Shown piece after piece: positions 1-4,987 of a DNA stretch of 5,547 nt. A program made the position numbers and the translations under genes. The stretch covers positions 1-5,547 of the forward strand of contig JBCBZE010000241.1 of assembly GCA_039815505.1 (NCBI GenBank), read 5' to 3'. Source of the stretch: CANLWN01 sp039815505 (lineage in GTDB: Bacteria > Bacteroidota > Bacteroidia > Flavobacteriales > Flavobacteriaceae). Positions within the stretch are counted from its first letter, which is position 1; every line of letters begins with the position of its first letter. The notes beneath the pieces are model-generated. The model was not told the DNA's origin and made no database searches. It worked only from the letters and a program-made list of their open reading frames with translations.

Positions 1-1467
1 CATTCTGCGGCTAAAGGGCAACAACTGGACGATCACTATTTTGGCGTAATTCCCAATAGGGTCCTAAGCTTTATGAGCGATTTAGAAAAGGAATGTACTA
101 AATTAGGAATTCCGGTCAAGACCAGGCATAACGAAGTAGCTCCGAACCAATTTGAACTGGCTCCGGTTTTTGAAGAGGCCAATCTGGCGGTAGACCATAA
201 TCTATTGCTCATGGACGTTATGGAAAAAGTGGCCGACAAACATAGTTTTAAAGTACTTTTTCATGAAAAACCATTCGCTGGAATCAACGGCTCTGGAAAA
301 CATAATAATTGGTCCTTGGCTACAGATACGGGCGTCAATCTTTTAAGTCCCGGCTCCACGCCTATGAAAAACCTACAATTTCTCACCTTTTTTGTAAACA
401 CCATAAAGGCGGTGAACAACTACGAGGAATTGTTGAGATCTTCTATTGCTTCTGCAAGTAATGACCATAGATTGGGCGCCAACGAAGCCCCTCCCGCTAT
501 ATTGTCTATTTTTATCGGTACGCAATTAAGTAAGGTTTTGGATGAACTGGAAGGTGTTTCCCAAGGGAAGTTATCTCCACAAGAGAAAACCGAGTTAAAA
601 TTAAATGTAGTTGGGAAAATACCAGAGATCCTGTTGGATAATACGGATAGAAATAGAACATCGCCATTCGCTTTTACCGGAAATAAATTTGAAATGAGAG
701 GCGTAGGGGCCAAGACCAATTGTGCCAAACCCATGACCATTCTGAATACCATAGTTGCCAAGCAATTGATCAACTTTAAAAAAGAAGTGGATACTCTTAT
801 AGATAAGAAGAACCTTAAGAAAGATGAGGCGGTCTTTAACGTATTACGGGAATACATCAAAACTTCAAAGAGAATTCGTTTTGATGGCGATGGGTATAGT
901 CCTGAATGGGAAAAAGAAGCAAGAAGAAGGAAACTCAGCAATAATAAAAACACTCCCGAAGCTCTAAAAGTATTGAGTTCCAAGGATAGCATAGCACTCT
1001 TTAAATCCATGAAGGTCATGAGTGAGATCGAGGTAAGGGCCAGGCAAGAAGTGGAATTGGAAGCATATATTTTCCACACCCAAATAGAAGGGCGGGTGTT
1101 TAATGAAATAGTTACCAATCATATTCTTCCAGCTGCCATTGAGTACCAGAATAATCTCATTAAAAATGTAATGGGGTTAAAGGATATCTATGGCGCGGCA
1201 CACAAAAAACTTTCCGAAGGGCAGTTGACCATTATAGAGCATATTGCCGAACATATTGTTGAGGTTAAGAAAAAAGCCGATGCCATGGCCGAAGCCAGGA
1301 AACGGGCCAATGCCCTAAAGGGTGTGGATAAAAGGGCGGCGGCCTACTGTGATAATGTAAAGCCCTATTTTGATGAAATACGGTACCATTGTGATAAATT
1401 AGAGCAATTGGTGGATAATCAGTTATGGCCATTGACCAAGTATAGGGAGTTGTTGTTCATCAAATAA
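1..1467 (+). CDS. glnN: Glutamine synthetase type III, C-terminal part (5' end cut by window)
   Basis: This cytoplasmic enzyme makes glutamine from glutamate, ammonia and ATP. The reading frame is open from base 1, so the gene starts outside the window. The 488 residues visible compare with about 725-730 for the family, so roughly 240 N-terminal residues are missing; the ATG at 73 is an internal Met, because the codons before it (KGQQLDDHYFG, residues 6-16) are already family-like. Landmarks, numbered from base 1, are KTRHNEVAP (40-48), the catalytic glycine-rich segment FHEKPFAGINGSGKHNNWS (87-105), SASNDHRLGANEAPP (151-165), DRNRTSPFAF (216-225) and FEMRGVGA (230-237). The helical type III C-terminal region follows and ends in a typical LWPLTKYRELLFIK. 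The gene closes with tandem stops TAA TGA (1465-1470). The family assignment is firm. The symbol glnN is the usual one for type III enzymes, though many genomes label it glnA. Confidence 0.95.
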   Translation, partial: HSAAKGQQLDDHYFGVIPNRVLSFMSDLEKECTKLGIPVKTRHNEVAPNQFELAPVFEEANLAVDHNLLLMDVMEKVADKHSFKVLFHEKPFAGINGSGKHNNWSLATDTGVNLLSPGSTPMKNLQFLTFFVNTIKAVNNYEELLRSSIASASNDHRLGANEAPPAILSIFIGTQLSKVLDELEGVSQGKLSPQEKTELKLNVVGKIPEILLDNTDRNRTSPFAFTGNKFEMRGVGAKTNCAKPMTILNTIVAKQLINFKKEVDTLIDKKNLKKDEAVFNVLREYIKTSKRIRFDGDGYSPEWEKEARRRKLSNNKNTPEALKVLSSKDSIALFKSMKVMSEIEVRARQEVELEAYIFHTQIEGRVFNEIVTNHILPAAIEYQNNLIKNVMGLKDIYGAAHKKLSEGQLTIIEHIAEHIVEVKKKADAMAEARKRANALKGVDKRAAAYCDNVKPYFDEIRYHCDKLEQLVDNQLWPLTKYRELLFIK

Positions 1468-1513
1468 TGAATTTAACAGTAAGCTATGTGCTCTATGAAA
1501 TGCACCGGCTTGG

Positions 1514-1540
1514 TCTTTAAAATTTAAAGATTGTTTTTTG
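1514..1540 (+). terminator. AT-rich palindrome followed by a T-rich tract, possible weak glnN terminator
   Basis: TCTTTAAA (1514-1521) and TTTAAAGA (1523-1530) are a perfect 8-bp inverted repeat around a single central A. They are followed directly by TTGTTTTTTG (1531-1540). The order of stem then T-tract, 46 bases after the glnN stop, fits an intrinsic terminator. However, a one-base centre means at most about seven pairs can form, and the stem has a single G-C pair, so it would be weak. The palindrome could instead be a protein-binding operator for the downstream purM promoter, or simply AT-rich chance. Confidence 0.3.
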
Positions 1541-1571
1541 TGGACTTTAACTATGGATTCCCCTATTTTTG
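1537..1571 (+). promoter_or_regulatory. Candidate Bacteroidetes-type promoter for purM
   Basis: TTTG at 1537-1540 and TATTTTTG at 1564-1571 match the Bacteroidetes sigma-factor elements TTTG (-33) and TAnnTTTG (-7). The 23-base spacer is at the long end of the accepted range. Transcription would begin around 1576-1579, leaving a leader of about 10-13 bases before the ATG at 1589. The placement supports 1589, rather than an upstream codon, as the purM start. The elements are short and the region is AT-rich, so a chance match is possible. Confidence 0.33.
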
Positions 1572-1588
1572 CTGCAAACCTCAAAAAA

Positions 1589-2767
1589 ATGACCGCATCC
1601 AATAGCGAAAGATACAACTTAAGGGGAGTTTCCGCTTCAAAGGAAGATGTACATAATGCCATCAAGGATATTGATAAGGGGCTCTTTCCCAACGCTTTTT
1701 GTAAAATTGTTCCGGATTACCTTACTGGTGATGAAGATTTTTGTTTGGTCATGCACGCGGACGGTGCGGGAACCAAGTCTTCCCTGGCGTATATGTACTG
1801 GAAGGAAACAGGGGATATCTCCGTATGGAAAGGTATCGCCCAAGACGCATTGATCATGAACCTAGATGATTTAATTTGTGTAGGTGCTACGGACAATATA
1901 ATGTTATCCTCAACTATTGGCCGGAATAAAAATCTAATTCCGGGAGAGGTTATCTCGGCGATTATTAACGGTACGGAAGAGCTGATTTCGGATTTAGGGG
2001 ACCATGGTATTACCATACATTCCACAGGTGGTGAAACAGCCGATGTAGGTGATTTGGTCCGTACCATTATAGTGGATTCTACGGTAACCGCACGTCTTAA
2101 AAGACGCAATGTTATAGATAATGCCAATATATCTGCGGGAGATGTAATAGTAGGTCTGGCTTCTTTTGGACAGGCTTCTTACGAAAAAGAATATAACGGA
2201 GGAATGGGGAGTAATGGACTTACCTCTGCCCGTCACGATGTTTTTTCAAAATATTTATCCGAGAAATACCCTGAGAGCTACGATGCGGCCGTACCCAAGG
2301 CATTGGTGTATTCTGGGGGTAAGGCATTAACGGACATGGTTCAGGATTCTCCTTTGGATGCCGGTAAATTAGTGTTGTCCCCTACGAGAACCTATGCACC
2401 GATCGTAAAAAAAATATTGGAAAAGTACAGCTCGGCGGATATCCATGGTATGGTCCACTGCAGTGGCGGGGCACAGACAAAAATCCTTCATTTCGTCGAT
2501 GACCTGCATATTATAAAAAACAATCTATTTCCCGTACCTCCCCTATTTAAATTAATACAGGAACAATCCGGTACGGATTGGAAAGAAATGTACCAGGTCT
2601 TTAATTGTGGACATCGTTTGGAACTTTATGTAAAAGAGTCGGTGGCACAGGATTTGATACATATCTCCCAGAGTTTTGGTGTTCATGCAAGAATAGTAGG
2701 TAAAGTGGAAGAAAGTACTTCCAAAAAACTAACTATAAAAGGCGAATATGGCACCTTTGTATATTAA
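1589..2767 (+). CDS. purM: Phosphoribosylformylglycinamidine cyclo-ligase (AIR synthase), Bacteroidetes long form
   Basis: PurM is the fifth enzyme of de novo purine synthesis; it closes the imidazole ring of formylglycinamidine ribonucleotide, using ATP, to give aminoimidazole ribonucleotide in the cytoplasm. The protein has 392 residues, longer than the roughly 345 of the E. coli enzyme but normal for Bacteroidetes. It starts RYNLRGVSASKEDVH (8-22). The PurM/PurL-type ATP-binding landmarks are HADGAGTKS (56-64), DALIMNLDDLICVGA (86-100) and GGETAD (147-152). The C-terminal half carries GGMGSNGLTSARHDV (204-218) and HCSGGAQTK (290-298). I chose the ATG at 1589 because family similarity begins just after it. 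The in-frame TTG at 1538 and ATG at 1553 would add 17 or 12 residues with no family resemblance and would overlap the candidate promoter. No strong Shine-Dalgarno sequence is visible, as is usual in this phylum. The gene is probably transcribed from its own promoter in the gap after glnN. Some databases call this form only 'AIR synthase-related protein'. Confidence 0.92.
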   Translation: MTASNSERYNLRGVSASKEDVHNAIKDIDKGLFPNAFCKIVPDYLTGDEDFCLVMHADGAGTKSSLAYMYWKETGDISVWKGIAQDALIMNLDDLICVGATDNIMLSSTIGRNKNLIPGEVISAIINGTEELISDLGDHGITIHSTGGETADVGDLVRTIIVDSTVTARLKRRNVIDNANISAGDVIVGLASFGQASYEKEYNGGMGSNGLTSARHDVFSKYLSEKYPESYDAAVPKALVYSGGKALTDMVQDSPLDAGKLVLSPTRTYAPIVKKILEKYSSADIHGMVHCSGGAQTKILHFVDDLHIIKNNLFPVPPLFKLIQEQSGTDWKEMYQVFNCGHRLELYVKESVAQDLIHISQSFGVHARIVGKVEESTSKKLTIKGEYGTFVY

Positions 2768-2782
2768 GGTATACGAATACCT
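2767..2782 (+). other. Small hairpin directly after purM
   Basis: AGGTAT (2767-2772) and ATACCT (2777-2782) form a perfect 6-bp stem with an ACGA loop, beginning at the last base of the purM stop codon. No T-run follows directly, so it is not a classical intrinsic terminator. It may slow or protect the 3' end of purM mRNA, or may be chance. Confidence 0.25.
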
Positions 2783-2795
2783 CATTTCAAACGTT

Positions 2796-2812
2796 GTTTT
2801 AGTAGCTAAAAC
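2796..2812 (+). other. Hairpin in the leader of the Rieske gene
   Basis: GTTTTAG (2796-2802) and CTAAAAC (2806-2812) form a perfect 7-bp inverted repeat with a TAG loop, ending 11 bases before the ATG at 2824. It lies where a promoter, operator or leader structure of the five-gene run would be expected. No T-tract follows on the + strand. It could be an operator half-site pair or an RNA hairpin affecting translation of the Rieske gene. Confidence 0.3.
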
Positions 2813-2823
2813 CCCAATTTGCT

Positions 2824-3267
2824 ATGGAAAGAAAAGAATTTTTGAAAACCTTAGGTGCCGGAGCTGCATTTGCTTTGGCTTTTCCGTGTATACACGGATG
2901 CTCCAGTGATAGTAATGACGATGTGGCACCGGAGGACATGAAACCCGTACCTACAGGTATTGACTTTACTATTGACTTAGATGCTGCAGAAGGAGCCGGA
3001 CTCCAGAACAATGGTGATTTTATTCTTAAGGATTTTGTTGTCGTCGTAAAAAATCTAGAGGGAGATTTTGTTGCTGCCAGTCAGGTATGTAGTCATCAGC
3101 AGACAGAAGAAGTACGTTTCCTAGAGGAAAATGGCGGAATTTTTAGATGTTCCACCCACGGCGCAAGATTTGACCAGCAAGGCACACCGTTGAATAGCAT
3201 TACGCCCAATCCATTAAAAATTTTCAACGTAGAACTAACGGGTTCTATGCTTCGCGTATTTGAATAG
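2824..3267 (+). CDS. Exported Rieske [2Fe-2S] lipoprotein
   Basis: This 147-residue protein is predicted to carry one Rieske 2Fe-2S cluster and to transfer electrons outside the cytoplasm. The ligand motif is complete: C89-x-H91, 17 intervening residues, then C109-x2-H112. The disulfide-forming cysteines of cytochrome bc1-type Rieske proteins are absent (CSHQQT and CSTHGA here, versus CTHLGC and CPCHGS). The usual Ser and Tyr after the second box are replaced by Ala114 and Phe116. The N terminus reads MERKEFLKTLGAGAAF. R3-K4-x-F-L-K resembles a twin-arginine signal with the second Arg changed to Lys, and the hydrophobic stretch ends at a likely lipobox, IHGC, with lipidated C26; C22 is a less likely alternative. 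An acidic linker (SSDSNDD) follows. The ATG at 2824 is the natural start because the signal begins there. It is the first gene of the five-gene run. No catalytic oxygenase domain is present, so it is a carrier rather than a dioxygenase. Its partner is unknown. Confidence 0.9.
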   Translation: MERKEFLKTLGAGAAFALAFPCIHGCSSDSNDDVAPEDMKPVPTGIDFTIDLDAAEGAGLQNNGDFILKDFVVVVKNLEGDFVAASQVCSHQQTEEVRFLEENGGIFRCSTHGARFDQQGTPLNSITPNPLKIFNVELTGSMLRVFE

Positions 3268-3294
3268 TGTAGAGTTCACCCAAACTTGGTTACA

Positions 3295-3729
3295 ATGAAA
3301 TATACTTTTTTTATCCTATCGCTATTTTTCTCTTATGCCCTTTTTGGACAGCACTGGAACGAAAGTTATACGGATGCTTTACAGTTTGCCAAAAAAGAGA
3401 ATAAACCAATTATATTGGTTTTTTCCGGTTCCGATTGGTGCCCACCATGCAAGAAGTTGGAGAAGAAAATCTGGCAATCCGAAGAGTTTAAAACATATGC
3501 TGCTAAAAATTATGTATTATACAATGCCGATTTTCCAAGAAAGAAACAGAACAAGCTTTCGGAGGAGAAAATGACAGCAAATAAACAGCTTGCAGAGATT
3601 TATAATCCCAAAGGGCACTTTCCTTTGGTAGTCGTTATGGATCAGGGAGAAAAAATCTTGGGTAAAACCAGTTATAAAAAAGCAACTCCAAATGAATATA
3701 TAGCGCATTTAAATTCATACATAAAGTGA
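3295..3729 (+). CDS. Periplasmic thioredoxin-family protein with CPPC active site
   Basis: This 144-residue protein is predicted to exchange thiols and disulfides in the periplasm. It has a signal peptide (residues 1-18, hydrophobic from 4 to 17) with predicted cleavage at FG/Q19. A thioredoxin-like fold follows: KPIILVFSGSDWCPPCKK (37-54) gives the beta strand and active site C49-P-P-C52 after W48. GHFPLVVV (107-114) supplies the expected cis-proline (P110) opposite the active site. It resembles the thioredoxin_7 / DsbD C-terminal type rather than cytoplasmic TrxA. I chose the ATG at 3295 over the in-frame TTG at 3286 because the basic start of the signal peptide (MKYTFF) begins there. The gene lies 27 bases after the Rieske gene, and its TGA stop overlaps the GTG start of apbE, so the two are probably translationally coupled. 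Possible clients are the Cys pair of the DUF4266 lipoprotein or cysteines of unseen partners; this is inference. Confidence 0.88.
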   Translation: MKYTFFILSLFFSYALFGQHWNESYTDALQFAKKENKPIILVFSGSDWCPPCKKLEKKIWQSEEFKTYAAKNYVLYNADFPRKKQNKLSEEKMTANKQLAEIYNPKGHFPLVVVMDQGEKILGKTSYKKATPNEYIAHLNSYIK

Positions 3730-4718
3730 AATTTAAGGTTTCCCTATGCTGTATTTTTTTTGTCCTATTAAGCTTTGGACAAGAAAATTATGTCACTGTT
3801 CATCGGAACATGAAATTAATGGGAAGCAGTTTCGAGATTACCGTTGTAGCTGCCAATGAAGAAATAGGATATATTAATATAGAGGAGGCAGTAGCCGAAA
3901 TTAGCCGTATAGAAAAGATGATATCCTCGTGGGACGAGGAATCGGAAACAACGCGTATCAATAAAAATGCAGGCATTAAACCTGTAAAGGTGAGTCTAGA
4001 ACTCTTTAAATTAATTGAGCGCGCCAAACAAATTTCCGAGATTACCGATGGGGCCTTTGACATTTCCTATGCATCCATGGACAAGATATGGAAGTTCGAT
4101 GGGTCTATGAAATATCCTCCTACCGAAGGGGAAATAAAAAAATCCATTGCCAAAGTAGATTATGAAAAAATTATCCTTGATCGGGACGCCAGGACGGTGT
4201 ACTTAAAACAGAAGGGTATGAAAATAGGTTTTGGAGCCATAGGTAAAGGCTATGCCGCGGATAAAGCGAAAGAGCTTTTGGTATCCAAACAGGTGAAAGC
4301 AGGTATTATAAATGCATCTGGGGATTTAACCACTTGGGGTACCAAAACAAGTGGCGAGAAATGGTTGATCGGTATTGCCAACCCTTTGAGCAGGGACAAA
4401 ATATTTTCCTGGTTGCCAATTGTAGAATCTTCGGTGGCTACTTCAGGGAATTACGAAAAATATGTGACTTTCAGGGGTAAGCGATATTCTCATATTATAG
4501 ACCCCAGGACCGGTTATCCAACTACGGGTATCAATAGTGTATCCATTTTTTCCAAAAGCGCCGAACTTTGCGATGCACTTGCCACTTCGGTTTTTGTCAT
4601 GGGCAGGGATACGGGTATGGCACTTATAAATCAGCTGAGGGGTACCGAGGTGATTATCGTGGATTCCAATAACAAGATTTATAAAAGCAATGGTATTATG
4701 TTCGATAACAATCCATAA
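3726..4718 (+). CDS. apbE: FAD:protein FMN transferase (ApbE family)
   Basis: ApbE enzymes use FAD to attach FMN covalently to a Ser or Thr of an exported protein, releasing AMP, in a Mg2+-dependent reaction outside the cytoplasm. The 330-residue length is normal. Landmarks are MGSSFEITV (32-40), GAFDIS (109-114), the flavin-binding GFGAIGKGYAADKA (168-181), INASGDLTTWG (195-205), SVATSGNYEKY (236-246), SHIIDPRTGYP (255-265) and CDALATS (282-288). D283 and T287 have the spacing of the known metal-binding Asp and Thr. The signal peptide covers residues 1-18 with likely cleavage at FG/Q19; no lipobox is evident. The start is a GTG at 3726 that overlaps the preceding TGA (GTGA). It is the only start giving a complete signal peptide, since the next in-frame ATG is at codon 29, beyond it. 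The DUF4266 gene begins 9 bases downstream. No protein with a classical FMN-binding domain is visible here, so its substrate is unknown. Confidence 0.94.
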   Translation: MKFKVSLCCIFFVLLSFGQENYVTVHRNMKLMGSSFEITVVAANEEIGYINIEEAVAEISRIEKMISSWDEESETTRINKNAGIKPVKVSLELFKLIERAKQISEITDGAFDISYASMDKIWKFDGSMKYPPTEGEIKKSIAKVDYEKIILDRDARTVYLKQKGMKIGFGAIGKGYAADKAKELLVSKQVKAGIINASGDLTTWGTKTSGEKWLIGIANPLSRDKIFSWLPIVESSVATSGNYEKYVTFRGKRYSHIIDPRTGYPTTGINSVSIFSKSAELCDALATSVFVMGRDTGMALINQLRGTEVIIVDSNNKIYKSNGIMFDNNP

Positions 4719-4727
4719 ATTTGACCT

Positions 4728-4937
4728 ATGAAAAAAGTGCTACTGATATTACTTTTTGCAAGCTTTTGTACCTCATGCGTTGTGGTCAGGGAATATGAAA
4801 AAGTGTATGTCAACGACGAAGAAATGCAGTTGTCCGCTAAAGGTATAGAGCGGTTCGAGACCAACTTTCAGATATATCGGGAAGCCGCTTCTGGTGCAAA
4901 TGGTGGGAAGACCGGAGGAGGGTGCGGTTGCAACTAA
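4728..4937 (+). CDS. Small DUF4266-type lipoprotein with Cys-rich tail
   Basis: The product has only 69 residues. Residues 1-16 form a lipoprotein signal (KK, then a hydrophobic LLILLFASF) ending at a plausible lipobox CTSC, with lipidated C17; Cys at -3 is atypical. The mature part has a charged region (residues 21-52) and a glycine-rich end, GGKTGGGCGCN (59-69), with cysteines C66 and C68. Small lipoproteins ending in GGGCGCN beside a DUF3570 gene are typical of DUF4266, a family without a known function. The CxC pair could bind a metal or form a redox-active disulfide, which would suit the thioredoxin-like protein two genes upstream; this is inference. The gene starts with ATG 9 bases after apbE and ends 50 bases before the DUF3570 gene. 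The assignment rests on the tail motif and the neighbours, since the middle is too short for strong recognition. Confidence 0.85.
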   Translation: MKKVLLILLFASFCTSCVVVREYEKVYVNDEEMQLSAKGIERFETNFQIYREAASGANGGKTGGGCGCN

Positions 4938-4987
4938 CGTAATCACAATGCTAATAATCTGATCCAATAAAACAACTAGTACGTCCC

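Noticed and set aside
420..1118. 232-codon open frame on the minus strand
   Set aside because: It lies wholly opposite the strongly conserved catalytic and C-terminal parts of glnN, and its translation has no recognisable motif; it is a shadow of the + strand codon pattern.
1538..1588. Upstream TTG (1538) or ATG (1553) as the purM start
   Set aside because: The added 17 or 12 residues do not look like the family, and they overlap a candidate promoter; the ATG at 1589 fits the family N terminus.
1647..1853. 68-codon open frame on the + strand inside purM
   Set aside because: It is out of frame within the conserved ATP-binding part of purM and has no recognisable features.
1717..2127. 136-codon open frame on the minus strand opposite purM
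   Set aside because: It mirrors the conserved purM coding sequence, and its translation shows no family resemblance or plausible start context.
3286..3294. TTG at 3286 as the start of the thioredoxin-like gene
   Set aside because: It adds only three residues before MKYTFF, which is a normal signal-peptide start with ATG.
4716..4723. TAAATTTG, a match to the Bacteroidetes TAnnTTTG promoter element just before the DUF4266 gene
   Set aside because: There is no TTTG at a suitable distance upstream, it overlaps the apbE stop, and the start codon is only four bases away; short AT-rich matches like this are expected by chance.
4948..4962. ATG in the gap before the DUF3570 gene as an alternative start
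   Set aside because: It reads ATG CTA ATA ATC TGA, a four-codon frame in a different phase, and cannot start the DUF3570 protein.
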